From positions 1-25,960 of the forward strand of contig JBBSUX010000008.1 in the NCBI GenBank assembly GCA_038234045.1: 25,960 bases of DNA. Direction: 5' to 3'. This document shows, piece by piece, positions 1 to 7,198 of this stretch. The notes beneath the pieces were generated by a model. It ran no database searches, had not been told where the DNA came from, and was given only the letters and a program-made list of their open reading frames with translations. The position numbers and the translations under genes are program-made. The DNA comes from JBBSUX01 sp038234045 (GTDB lineage: Bacteria > Pseudomonadota > Gammaproteobacteria > Burkholderiales > Burkholderiaceae_C). Within the stretch, counting starts at the first letter, position 1; every line of letters starts with the position of its first letter.

Positions 1-340
1 CCACCGCGTCCACCGGAATCGGCTTGAGCCGCTTGACCAGCATCGAGCGGCCGCGAACCTGCGCGATATCGACCGCGCTCACCACGCTCTCGGGCGCGTC
101 GCCTGTCAGGTGATTCGGGCACAGATGCCCGAGCCGATCGAACCAGAACAGCGCCATGCGCGTGAGCAGCTCGCCCTTGCCGGGAATCGGCTCGCCCATG
201 ATTACATCGAAGGCAGAAAGCCGGTCGCTCGCGACCATCAGGATACGGTCATCGCCCACCGCGTAGTTGTCGCGCACCTTGCCGCGGGCCAGCAGCGGCA
301 GGGACGTGAGCGAAGAGGTATGCAGGGCAGAATCAGTCAT
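1..340 (-). CDS. purC: SAICAR synthase PurC, 5' part only
   Basis: Phosphoribosylaminoimidazole-succinocarboxamide synthase joins CAIR and aspartate with ATP in cytosolic de novo purine synthesis. Reading the minus strand from the ATG at 340 gives 113 codons open to the window edge. The N-terminal family signature is clear: LLARGKVRDNYAVGDD, then LMVASDRLSAFDVIMGEPIPGKG, then LTRMALFWFDRL, which form the nucleotide-binding lobe. The family is usually about 290-300 residues, so roughly 60% lies outside the window. No strong Shine-Dalgarno is visible before the ATG. The start is set by the family N-terminus. It follows fba on the same strand, but a good terminator (401-430) and a second hairpin (380-397) lie between them, so read-through from fba may be limited. 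Identification is firm; only the missing 3' part is uncertain. Confidence 0.95.
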   Translation of the reverse strand, partial: MTDSALHTSSLTSLPLLARGKVRDNYAVGDDRILMVASDRLSAFDVIMGEPIPGKGELLTRMALFWFDRLGHLCPNHLTGDAPESVVSAVDIAQVRGRSMLVKRLKPIPVDAV

Positions 341-379
341 GGACAGAGCAGAGAAACGGCAAGCATCGGGCGGCCGGTG

Positions 380-397
380 GACCAGCGTCGGCTGGTC
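380..397 (-). other. Inverted repeat in the purC leader
   Basis: A perfect 7-bp inverted repeat, GACCAGC and GCTGGTC, is separated by four bases. It lies 40-57 bases upstream of the purC start and directly after the fba terminator. No U-tract follows it on the minus strand, so it is not a terminator by itself. It could be a protein-binding site or an RNA structure in the purC leader. The structure is visible; the function is unknown. Confidence 0.35.
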
Positions 398-400
398 ATG

Positions 401-430
401 AAAAGAGCCCGCAGCCGTGGGCTGCAGGCT
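401..430 (-). terminator. Rho-independent terminator after fba
   Basis: Read on the minus strand, an 11-bp stem (arms 420-430 and 406-416, one G-U wobble) closes on a three-base loop and is followed by CTTTT. It lies about 90 bases after the fba stop codon and 61 bases before the purC start. It should end most fba transcripts, which suggests purC has separate transcription or depends on partial read-through. Confidence 0.8.
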
Positions 431-519
431 CAGGGATTATCGCGGGCAGGCGTGCATCCGGTTCAGCATTAACGAGTCGGGCCGGCGTGAGACGCCCGCC
501 AGGGTCAAGAACGAAGGTT

Positions 520-1584
520 TCAGCGGATCTCGGGTGCCAGCTCGCCTTTGGCGTATTTTCCGGCGACCACTTGCAGGCTGTCGCCCTTGATCTTTGCGCC
601 TTGGCCTTCGCAACCGAACTCCAGGTAGCGCGCCTTGCAAACCTGCTTGGCGGCTTCCCGCGCGGGCTTCATCCATTCGCGTGCGTCGAATTTATCCGGG
701 TTTTCGGCCATGAACTTGCGCACGGCGCCTGTCATTGCCAAGCGGATGTCGGTGTCGATATTGATCTTGCGCACACCGTGCTTGATGGCTTCCTGGATCT
801 CCTCTACCGGCACGCCGTAGGTTTCCTTGATCTGGCCTCCGTACTGGCGAATGATTGCCAGTAGCTCCTGCGGCACCGAAGAAGAACCGTGCATCACCAG
901 ATGCGTGTTCGGGATGCGCTGATGGATTTCCTTGATGCGGTCTATCGCCAGGATGTCGCCAGTGGGCTTGCGGGTGAACTTGAACGGACCGTGGCTGGTA
1001 CCGATGGCGATCGCCAATGCATCGATGTGTGTCTGCTTGACGAAATCCGCCGCCTGCTCCGGATCGGTCAGCAGCTGTTCGCGGGTCATGGTGGCGTCGG
1101 TGCCGTGGCCATCTTCCTTGTCGCCCTTCATGGTCTCGAGCGATCCCAGGCACCCGAGTTCGCCCTCGACCGTGACACCCACCTTGTGCGCCATCTGCGT
1201 GACTTTTTTCGTCACATCGACGTTGTAGTCGTAGCTGGCAATGGTCTTGCCATCGGCTTCGAGCGAGCCGTCCATCATCACCGAGGAAAAGCCGAGATCG
1301 ATTGCGCCCTGGCACACCGCCGGGTTCTGGCCATGGTCCTGGTGCATGACCAACGGGATTTCCGGATACATCTCGATCGCCGCCTGAATCAGATGCTTGA
1401 TAAAGGCCTCGCCGGCGTACTTACGGGCGCCCGCGCTGGCCTGCAGGATCACCGGTGCACCGGTTTCCTTGGCCGCTTCCATCACCGCCTGAACCTGCTC
1501 CAGATTGTTGACGTTGAAGGCCGGGATGCCGTAGCCATTGGCCGCAGCGTGGTCGAGCAGCTCGCGCATGGAGACTAGAGCCAT
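520..1584 (-). CDS. fba: Class II fructose-1,6-bisphosphate aldolase
   Basis: Reversibly splits fructose 1,6-bisphosphate into dihydroxyacetone phosphate and glyceraldehyde 3-phosphate, in glycolysis, gluconeogenesis and the Calvin cycle. At 354 residues it matches the Zn-dependent class IIB, Calvin-type (CbbA-like) subfamily. Zinc and catalytic residues are visible: His81, Asp83 and His84 in MHQDHGQNP, Glu140 and Glu142 in VEGELG, His198 in IGTSHGPFKF and His232 in VMHGSSS. The ATG at 1584 gives the canonical start MALVSMRELLDHAA. There is no clear Shine-Dalgarno before it. The leader holds a hairpin with a U-tract (1611-1633) and a motif shared with pyk (1639-1661). It sits between a GGDEF gene and purC on the same strand, and a terminator at 401-430 closes the unit. 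The gene symbol could equally be cbbA. Confidence 0.97.
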   Translation of the reverse strand: MALVSMRELLDHAAANGYGIPAFNVNNLEQVQAVMEAAKETGAPVILQASAGARKYAGEAFIKHLIQAAIEMYPEIPLVMHQDHGQNPAVCQGAIDLGFSSVMMDGSLEADGKTIASYDYNVDVTKKVTQMAHKVGVTVEGELGCLGSLETMKGDKEDGHGTDATMTREQLLTDPEQAADFVKQTHIDALAIAIGTSHGPFKFTRKPTGDILAIDRIKEIHQRIPNTHLVMHGSSSVPQELLAIIRQYGGQIKETYGVPVEEIQEAIKHGVRKINIDTDIRLAMTGAVRKFMAENPDKFDAREWMKPAREAAKQVCKARYLEFGCEGQGAKIKGDSLQVVAGKYAKGELAPEIR

Positions 1585-1610
1585 GGTGGTGGTGTCCGAT
1601 CAAAAGTTGC

Positions 1611-1633
1611 AAAAAGAAGGGCGTTACGACGCC
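1611..1633 (-). terminator. Terminator or attenuator in the fba leader
   Basis: On the minus strand a 5-bp GC-rich stem, GGCGT/ACGCC with a four-base loop, is followed by CTTCTTTTT. It ends only 27 bases before the fba ATG, so transcripts starting upstream must pass it to reach fba. It may stop read-through from the GGDEF gene or act as an attenuator. The stem is short, so termination strength is uncertain. Confidence 0.4.
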
Positions 1634-1638
1634 GCGGC

Positions 1639-1661
1639 TCGCCCGGTAACCGCTTGGTAAC
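1639..1661 (-). promoter_or_regulatory. Motif shared by the fba and pyk upstream regions
   Basis: On the coding strand this reads GTTACCAAGC, five bases, then CCGGGCGA, 55-77 bases before the fba start. The same two blocks with a four-base spacer occur before pyk (5444-5465). On the plus strand the hexamer GGTAAC also occurs twice here, at 1645 and 1656, exactly 11 bp apart (about one helical turn). It could be an operator for a shared regulator. No regulator is identified. Confidence 0.45.
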
Positions 1662-1802
1662 TCTGCTGCGAATGGCCCGAATTTTACCCATTGCGCGCCA
1701 ACAGACTGTCAGTCGATGTAGCGACAAGAGCGCATGAATACGCCCTTATGCCCCGACCGACGCACTGTCACCAATGGCCGCCAAGCCTGCGTTTCTGCCT
1801 GA

Positions 1803-2867
1803 TCAGGATGCGACGACATTGCCGCCGAGCTTCTTCGCCCAGTAGAGCGCCTGGTCCACCCGCTGCAGCACGTCGTCCAGGTTATCGCCGATCTGAACCA
1901 GCGCGATGCCGACCGAGGCGCTTATGTGTGGCACCGGATCGATGGCCAGCTCGGCGATAGATTTCCGCAACCGTTCGGCCAGCGCCTGCAGAGAGGCCGC
2001 ATCGACCTCCGGCACGGCGACCAGGAATTCCTCGCCGCCCCAGCGCGCCACACATTCGTTCTTGCGCAGTAGCTGCTCGCAGCATTGCGCTACCTGCTGC
2101 AGCACCCGATCGCCGACCGGATGGCCATGGGTGTCGTTGATCGTCTTGAAGCGGTCCATGTCGAACATGATCACCCCGGCAGAAAGCTGTCGGGCGAGCA
2201 TGTCCTGCAGCACCAGCTCACCAAAACGCCGGTTGTAGATGCGGGTCAGTGCATCCCGGTTCGCCATCGCTTCCATCCGGGCCTGTTCAGTGACCAGGAG
2301 CTTGATCTTGCTCGTCAATTGACGTTGGACCGGCAACAGCACCACGAACAGGACAAAGACCGGCCCGTAGGTCATCAGCAGGTCGGCGCCCCGCGGAGTG
2401 CGCATTTCTAGCGGGTGGCTGAACAGATAAACCAGAACCGGCAGCGCCACTAGCAGCCAGCCGAACAGGACCACTTTCACGCCCTCACGGACCGGCAGGT
2501 GGATCATCGCCATCACTATCAGTACCAGCAGCAAAGAAGCGACTGGCGGGTAGATATCGATCAGCTGCAGTCCCGGTGTCACGCTGGCCTGCCAGGTGTA
2601 GAACCACGCCGGCGCCACCAATGCCGCAAAGGCTGCCAGCAGCGCGGCCCGCATGATGATCCCGACCCGGTGCGGCCAACGCAACTGCATCACGAATAAG
2701 GCTAGAAAGCCCACGCACATGACGGGCGGGATCACCATGTCCATGGTTCGGTGCACCGGATCGAGCCAAGCGATCAGGGTGGCACATGCGCCAGCAAACG
2801 ATGTCAACGACAGCGTGATCAGGCTGGCGCTATGAATAAAGCGTTCGCGTGAAGGGGTCGGCGGCAT
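1803..2867 (-). CDS. Membrane GGDEF diguanylate cyclase
   Basis: Predicted inner-membrane enzyme making cyclic di-GMP from two GTP, a signal controlling biofilm and motility. It has 354 residues. The first ~180 form about six hydrophobic segments with no recognised sensor fold. A GGDEF domain follows (about 198-354), opening with RDALTRIYNRRF. The metal and substrate region FDMDRFKTINDTHGH is present, and the active-site signature is GGEEF at 277-281. The position of the RxxD inhibitory site, five residues before GGEEF, reads R268-K-N-E271, so product feedback may be weak or absent. The ATG at 2867 has no strong ribosome site. It lies between the hydrolase and fba, inside a glycolytic gene run. 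Cyclase activity is inferred from the intact signature. Confidence 0.9.
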   Translation of the reverse strand: MPPTPSRERFIHSASLITLSLTSFAGACATLIAWLDPVHRTMDMVIPPVMCVGFLALFVMQLRWPHRVGIIMRAALLAAFAALVAPAWFYTWQASVTPGLQLIDIYPPVASLLLVLIVMAMIHLPVREGVKVVLFGWLLVALPVLVYLFSHPLEMRTPRGADLLMTYGPVFVLFVVLLPVQRQLTSKIKLLVTEQARMEAMANRDALTRIYNRRFGELVLQDMLARQLSAGVIMFDMDRFKTINDTHGHPVGDRVLQQVAQCCEQLLRKNECVARWGGEEFLVAVPEVDAASLQALAERLRKSIAELAIDPVPHISASVGIALVQIGDNLDDVLQRVDQALYWAKKLGGNVVAS

Positions 2868-2988
2868 CGTGCAGAAGTTTTTCGGGCAACGACGCGAAGA
2901 TTAACTCGACTGCCGCACGTTGATCCGGGAAATACCGGCGGCTATAAAAGACGGGGCTCGAGCGCCCGGCCGCGCGCTGGCTGTCGAT

Positions 2989-3900
2989 TCAACCGGGATT
3001 CTTCGCCGCTGCGTCAAGACCGAGAAACTGGATGATGTCCTTGCGCGTTGGTGCGAGAAAGCGCAACGGCGTCCCAAGACTGCCAACCAGGGTCACATGG
3101 CTCACGCGGTCATAGATGTGCAGGGTCACGTCTACACCGTCACTCCGCAAGCGAGCCGCCATCGCCTCGGTATTGCGCACTGGATTGACCAACTTGTCGT
3201 GCTTCGCGGCCATGAGCAGAGTGCGCGGCGCCTTGGCGCTGGCATGCATCAGCGGCTGCGAATTAGCGGGCGTGTCGGGCCAGCTGAACGCGACCTGCGT
3301 GGCAGGATCGCCGATCGGCAGGAAATCGTAGGGCCCAGCCATGCCGATCCAGCTTGTGAGCTCCCTGGGTGAATGGCCTACAGCGCCTAGCCAGCGCGGA
3401 TCGAGCGCCAGCATGGCTGCGTTGTAGGCACCCGCACTGTGACCCATCACCACCAGATGCTTTGGGTCCGATCCAAGCTCTTCGGCATGATCGAAAGCCC
3501 AAGCCGTCGCCCGGGCGCAATCCTGCAAAAAGACGGGATAGTGAACCTGAGGGCTGAGCCGGTAATTGGCAATCACCACCACCGCACCGGCGCTGGCGAG
3601 GGCTTGTCCGACAAAGCGATATTCGGCCTTGTCTCCCTCAGACCAGGATCCCCCATAGAAAAACACCACCAGAGGCGGTATGCCACCAGCGGCGCCGCCG
3701 GGTTTGGCCGGCCGATAGGTATCGAGCTTCTGGCGCGGGTCGTCGCCAAAAGCGATGTCATGCTGCTCGGTATAGCCGCTATCGGGCACGAGTGCATTGA
3801 GCACACCGGCGCCGGAGCAGCCGCTGATTAGGGCCGCAGCGGCGCCAAGAATGCCGGTGCGGCGGGTCATGGCAGAGAGTTGGGAGGCATCGAATGGCAT
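2989..3900 (-). CDS. Alpha/beta-hydrolase (esterase-like) lipoprotein
   Basis: Probable carboxylesterase of the alpha/beta-hydrolase fold, of 303 residues. The nucleophile elbow is GHSAG, an oxyanion-type FFYGGSW precedes it, and HDKLV and HIYDRVSH supply the likely Asp/His region of the triad. The N-terminus has a twin arginine (TRRTG), a hydrophobic stretch and a lipobox ISGC with Cys28, so it is probably lipid-anchored outside the cytoplasm. The ATG at 3900 has a weak TAGG ribosome site. An in-frame ATG at 3870 would give a shorter signal and is a fair alternative. It begins 41 bases after the pyk stop with no terminator between them, so co-transcription with pyk is likely. The substrate cannot be told from sequence. 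Resemblance to kynurenine-formamidase-like esterases is only general. Confidence 0.85.
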   Translation of the reverse strand: MPFDASQLSAMTRRTGILGAAAALISGCSGAGVLNALVPDSGYTEQHDIAFGDDPRQKLDTYRPAKPGGAAGGIPPLVVFFYGGSWSEGDKAEYRFVGQALASAGAVVVIANYRLSPQVHYPVFLQDCARATAWAFDHAEELGSDPKHLVVMGHSAGAYNAAMLALDPRWLGAVGHSPRELTSWIGMAGPYDFLPIGDPATQVAFSWPDTPANSQPLMHASAKAPRTLLMAAKHDKLVNPVRNTEAMAARLRSDGVDVTLHIYDRVSHVTLVGSLGTPLRFLAPTRKDIIQFLGLDAAAKNPG

Positions 3901-3941
3901 GGCGAACCTACGCGGGCGATCCGCGGCTGGATGTACGGGGT

Positions 3942-5378
3942 TCAGGCCGCGCGGCAGATCTTCAGCATGTTGGTGCCACCCGGTGCACCCATCGGCTCGC
4001 CACAGGTAATGGCATAGACATCTCCGCTTTGCACGATGCCACGCGCCTTCAGATGCTCTTCGGCTTCGCGCAATGCGTCGTCACGATCCACGCTCGAATC
4101 CATCAACAGCGGGCGCACATTACGGTAAAGCGCCATGTGCCGCTGGGTGGTGACGCGGGGTGTGAGCGCATAGATCGGAATGTGGATGCGGTGGCGGCTC
4201 ATCCACAGCGCGGTAGAGCCACTGTCGGTCAGCGCAACGATGGCTTTGGCGCCCAGGTGGTGTGCGGTAAAGAGCGCGCCCATGGCGATCGACTGGTCAA
4301 TACGGCCGAACGTCATGCCGGTGAAATCGGCGTCGAGCTTCACGTCCTCTGCCGCTTCCGCTGCGGCGCAGATCGCCGCCATCTCGACGATGGTTTCAAG
4401 GGGATAGCGGCCGGCAGCGGTTTCAGCCGAAAGCATCACGGCGTCAGTTCCGTCGAGCACCGCATTGGCGACGTCGCTCACCTCGGCGCGCGTCGGCACC
4501 GGATTGGTGATCATGCTTTCCATCATCTGCGTGGCGGTGATGACGACCTTGTCGTACGCCCGCGCCAGCTTGATCATGCGTTTTTGCAAAGCCGGCACCG
4601 CCGCGTTGCCGACCTCTACCGCCAGGTCGCCGCGCGCCACCATGATGCCGTCGGACACGCGCAGGATTTCTTCCAGCTTGGGAATCGCCCCCGCACGCTC
4701 GATCTTGGCGATCAGGCCCGGCTTGTGGCGGGACTCAGCCCCCGCCACATTGCACAGTTGGCGCGCCATTTCCATGTCGGTGGCGTTCTTGGGAAAGCTC
4801 ACTGCCACGTAGTCGGCCTGAAAGCTCATCGCCGTGCGGATGTCCTCCATGTCCTTGGCAGTGAGCGCCGGCGCGGTCAGGCCACCGCCCTGCTTGTTAA
4901 TGCCCTTGTTGTTGGAGAGCTCGCCGCCAAGCTTGACGGTGGTGAAAACCTCCTCGCCCAACACGCGGTCTACCGTGAGCACGATCAGCCCGTCGTTGAG
5001 CAACAGCAGATCGCCTGGCTTCACATCGCGCGGAAGTTCCTTGTAGTCGAGGCCTACGCCATTGATGTCGCCGGGCTCCGTGCGCGATGCGTCGAGCACA
5101 AAACGAGCGCCGGGCTCGAGCTGCACCTTGCCTTCGGCGAACTTGCCGACGCGGATTTTCGGTCCCTGCAGGTCGGCCATGATGGCCACCTCGCGGCCAG
5201 CCCGCTGCGCCGCTTCGCGCACCAGCCGCGCGCGGTCGATATGGTCCTGCGCCGCGCCGTGGCTGAAGTTCAGGCGCACGACATTGACGCCAGCGCGGAT
5301 CATCGCCTCCAGCATGTCCGGCGCGCTGGACGCGGGGCCGAGGGTGGCGACGATCTTGGTGGCGCGGCGTTGACGCAT
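3942..5378 (-). CDS. pyk: Pyruvate kinase
   Basis: Transfers phosphate from phosphoenolpyruvate to ADP, the last step of glycolysis, in the cytosol. It has 478 residues, normal for the family. Visible landmarks are the N-terminal ATKIVATLGPAS, the substrate loop NFSHG, the B-domain entry DLQGPKIRVG, and the active-site signature IAKIERAGAIPKLEEI with MVARGDLAVE. The A-domain segment is MMESMITNPVPTRAE. The start is the ATG at 5378 (MRQRRATKIV), supported by GGAG nine bases upstream. The frame stays open 35 codons further up, but that part has no family match. It shares strand and cluster with pgk (upstream) and fba (downstream). The upstream region holds the split motif shared with fba and a dispersed repeat. 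Confidence 0.97.
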   Translation of the reverse strand: MRQRRATKIVATLGPASSAPDMLEAMIRAGVNVVRLNFSHGAAQDHIDRARLVREAAQRAGREVAIMADLQGPKIRVGKFAEGKVQLEPGARFVLDASRTEPGDINGVGLDYKELPRDVKPGDLLLLNDGLIVLTVDRVLGEEVFTTVKLGGELSNNKGINKQGGGLTAPALTAKDMEDIRTAMSFQADYVAVSFPKNATDMEMARQLCNVAGAESRHKPGLIAKIERAGAIPKLEEILRVSDGIMVARGDLAVEVGNAAVPALQKRMIKLARAYDKVVITATQMMESMITNPVPTRAEVSDVANAVLDGTDAVMLSAETAAGRYPLETIVEMAAICAAAEAAEDVKLDADFTGMTFGRIDQSIAMGALFTAHHLGAKAIVALTDSGSTALWMSRHRIHIPIYALTPRVTTQRHMALYRNVRPLLMDSSVDRDDALREAEEHLKARGIVQSGDVYAITCGEPMGAPGGTNMLKICRAA

Positions 5379-5443
5379 GAGGCGGATCTCCGGAGTTTTT
5401 CTTGTGGGAATGGTTTTATCGGTCAGCGATTCATTCTCACATT

Positions 5444-5465
5444 TCGCCCGGAGCGGCTTGGTAAC
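5444..5465 (-). promoter_or_regulatory. Motif shared by the pyk and fba upstream regions
   Basis: On the coding strand this reads GTTACCAAGC, four bases, then CCGGGCGA, 66-87 bases before the pyk start. The blocks match the fba site (1639-1661) at all 18 positions, with a spacer one base shorter. The distance to the start codon is similar, which suggests a common operator or promoter element. Confidence 0.45.
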
Positions 5466-5490
5466 CCGCATGAAACCGAGCATGAAATAT

Positions 5491-5526
5491 GTCTATATCG
5501 CATATCCCGAAAGCGCTATCAGCTAT
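5491..5526 (-). repeat. Dispersed intergenic repeat, copy C
   Basis: Read on the minus strand, this 36-base stretch aligns without gaps to the core of copies A (12956-13003) and B (16820-16867). The blocks are TAGCT, two bases, TAGCG, ten bases, a GCG-centred heptamer, then a hexamer ending GAC. The right half has decayed (ATGCGAT where the others have AAGCGCT). It lies in the pgk-pyk gap. Confidence 0.6.
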
Positions 5527-5563
5527 CGATTTTTACAAATTCAGCGATGAGGCAGCTGGGGCC

Positions 5564-6763
5564 TCAACCCGCTGCGCGCTTCTCCAGAATCTCGAGCGCT
5601 GGCAGTGTCTTGCCTTCGAGCATTTCCAGAAACGCACCGCCGCCGGTGGAGATGTAGCCGACATCGCCCTCAATGCCGTACTTGGCGATCGCAGCCAGTG
5701 TGTCGCCGCCGCCGGCAATGCTGAAGGCGCTGCTGGCGGCGATGGCGCAGGCAATTGCCTCGGTGCCGTGCGAGAACGCTTCGAACTCGAAAACGCCGAC
5801 GGGCCCGTTCCAGACGATGGTGCCAGCTGCCATCAGTTGCGCGGCGAGCTGCTGCGCGGTCTCGGGGCCGATGTCGAGAATCAGGTCGTCGTCGGCCACA
5901 TCCTCCGCGCGCTTGACGGTTGCAACGGCATCGGCCTTGAACTCCTTGGCGACGACGACATCGGTCGGGATCGGCACCGCCGCGCCGCGCTCGCGCATAG
6001 CCTCGATGACGGCCTTGGCGTCATCCAGCAGATCGGGCTCGGCGAGTGATTTGCCAATGGGCAGGCCGGCAGCCAGCATGAAGGTGTTGGCGATACCGCC
6101 GCCGACGATGAGCTGATCCACCTTGTCGGCCAGCGCCTTCAATATGGTGAGTTTGGTCGAAACCTTGGAGCCCGCGACGATCGCCACCAGCGGCCGCCTG
6201 GGCTGCGCCAACGCCAATGTGATGGCGTCGATCTCGGCCGCCAATAGCGGCCCAGCGCACGCGATCGGCGCAAACTGCGCGATACCGTAGGTGCTGGCCT
6301 CGGCGCGGTGCGCGGTGCCGAAAGCGTCGTTGACGTAGATGTCGCAGAGCGCCGCCATCTTTTTGCCAAGCGCCGGGTGGTTTTTCTTCTCGCCCTTGTT
6401 GAGGCGGCAGTTCTCGAGCAGCACCACGCTGCCGGGCGCGACCTGCACGCCGCCGCTATCGACCCAATCCTTCACCAACGCAACCGGCTGGCCGAGCAGT
6501 TCCGACAGGCGCGCTGCCACCGGAGCCAGCGAATCTTCGGGTTGGGGCTCGCCTTCGGTGGGACGCCCGAGATGCGAGGTCACCATCACCGCTGCACCGG
6601 CCTTGATCGCGCGCTCGATGCACGGCACCGAGGCGCGAATGCGCGTGTCTTCGGTGATGTTGCCGGCATCGTCCTGCGGAACATTGAGGTCTGCTCGGAT
6701 GAAAACGCGCTGGCCGGCAACGAGGCCCTGGTCACACAAATCGGAAAAGCGCAGAACGTTCAT
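5564..6763 (-). CDS. pgk: Phosphoglycerate kinase
   Basis: Interconverts 1,3-bisphosphoglycerate plus ADP with 3-phosphoglycerate plus ATP, in cytosolic glycolysis and the Calvin cycle. It has 399 residues, the usual size. Landmarks are RADLNVP near the N-terminus, TSHLGRPTEGEPQPE, VNDAFGTAHRAEAST, KVSTKLTIL, VGGGIANTF, WNGPVGVFE and GGGDTLAAI, then the C-terminal TGGGAFLEMLEG. The ATG at 6763 (MNVLRFSDL) is chosen from the family N-terminus. The frame extends about 100 codons upstream into sequence with no kinase match. A GGGG stretch ten bases upstream is the only ribosome-site candidate. The stop codon lies inside a perfect 6-bp inverted repeat (5548-5566) that lacks a U-tract. It is the first gene of the glycolytic run on this strand. 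Confidence 0.97.
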   Translation of the reverse strand: MNVLRFSDLCDQGLVAGQRVFIRADLNVPQDDAGNITEDTRIRASVPCIERAIKAGAAVMVTSHLGRPTEGEPQPEDSLAPVAARLSELLGQPVALVKDWVDSGGVQVAPGSVVLLENCRLNKGEKKNHPALGKKMAALCDIYVNDAFGTAHRAEASTYGIAQFAPIACAGPLLAAEIDAITLALAQPRRPLVAIVAGSKVSTKLTILKALADKVDQLIVGGGIANTFMLAAGLPIGKSLAEPDLLDDAKAVIEAMRERGAAVPIPTDVVVAKEFKADAVATVKRAEDVADDDLILDIGPETAQQLAAQLMAAGTIVWNGPVGVFEFEAFSHGTEAIACAIAASSAFSIAGGGDTLAAIAKYGIEGDVGYISTGGGAFLEMLEGKTLPALEILEKRAAG

Positions 6764-6813
6764 GGATGAAAAACCCCGGGTGAAAGTAGTGAAGAGAGTT
6801 GCGAATAGACGTC

Positions 6814-6821
6814 TTGCCCGG
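6814..6821 (-). promoter_or_regulatory. Half-site resembling the fba/pyk motif before pgk
   Basis: The coding strand reads CCGGGCAA, which differs from the CCGGGCGA half of the fba and pyk motif by one base. It lies 51-58 bases before the pgk start, and GTTTAC precedes it closely where the others have GTTACC. An eight-base match in GC-rich DNA is weak alone. It gains weight only from its position. Confidence 0.25.
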
Positions 6822-6975
6822 AGTAAACGGGAGCAAGCGGACCCGCAAGGGCTGTGCCGAATGATGCCATTCACGTTCGTGGAAAAACCGGACCGATCGC
6901 AGTCCGCTACCAACTTCGCATGATTCGGCGCATCGTCCCACGAGGCAGTCCTGCGACGCGCGCCAGGATCTGAGC

Positions 6976-7149
6976 ATGACTGACCCAAGAAATGTCGCGC
7001 ACGACAAAAAAGTGCAGCAGGAAAAGAAACACCATGGCGAGGACGTCGCACCCGACGCAATCCATGCACCGCAGCCCGGCATGAAGCCTGCGCTCAAGCA
7101 CTCCGACGACAAATCAGATGCGTCAGACGAGGACAACAAGCAAGCTTGA
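6976..7149 (+). CDS. Small charged protein of unknown function (57 aa)
   Basis: I do not recognise a named family. The ATG at 6976 opens a 57-codon frame ending TGA at 7149. A good ribosome site, AGGA, lies seven bases upstream. The product is very hydrophilic, with Lys/His/Glu-rich stretches such as KKVQQEKKHHGEDVAPD, a Pro/Gly/Met section in the middle and an acidic tail (DDKSDASDEDNKQA). It has no hydrophobic segment and no Cys, so it is probably soluble and largely disordered. It stands alone on the plus strand between the divergent pgk and the convergent azlD. The ribosome site and ordered charge pattern favour a real gene over a chance frame. Confidence 0.6.
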   Translation: MTDPRNVAHDKKVQQEKKHHGEDVAPDAIHAPQPGMKPALKHSDDKSDASDEDNKQA

Positions 7150-7198
7150 CACTTTTTTGCTCTGATCCCTGGATGCGCTTGTCTCAAACGGAGCGCAG

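Noticed and set aside
1681..1714. TAAAAT and a GACTG-A-CAGTC palindrome upstream of fba as a promoter
   Set aside because: No -35 element sits at proper spacing to the TAAAAT hexamer, and the palindrome is only 11 bases. Promoter placement would be a guess.
2944..2970. Weak GC hairpin followed by CTTTTA after the hydrolase gene
   Set aside because: The stem is only about four clean pairs with a bulge. It could be a terminator but is not supportable as a feature.
5379..5483. A 35-codon N-terminal extension of pyruvate kinase
   Set aside because: The extension has no family similarity, while the ATG at 5378 has a good ribosome site and the canonical N-terminus.
5548..5566. Inverted repeat containing the pgk stop codon (TGAGGC/GCCTCA)
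   Set aside because: It is a perfect 6-bp repeat but no U-tract follows, so a terminator call is not justified.
3894..5657. A 587-codon plus-strand open frame opposite pyk
   Set aside because: It is antisense to pyruvate kinase and its translation is His/Arg/Ala-rich with no family pattern. High GC content commonly leaves such frames open.
6764..7069. A ~100-codon N-terminal extension of phosphoglycerate kinase
   Set aside because: The translated part is Arg/Cys/Ser-rich with no kinase match and overlaps the opposite-strand small gene. The family start is at 6763.
7135..7157. Possible terminator after the 57-residue gene (CAAGC-AA-GCTTG, then TTTTTT)
   Set aside because: The stem is only about four usable pairs after a feasible loop, and four bases separate it from the T-run. 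Too weak to call.
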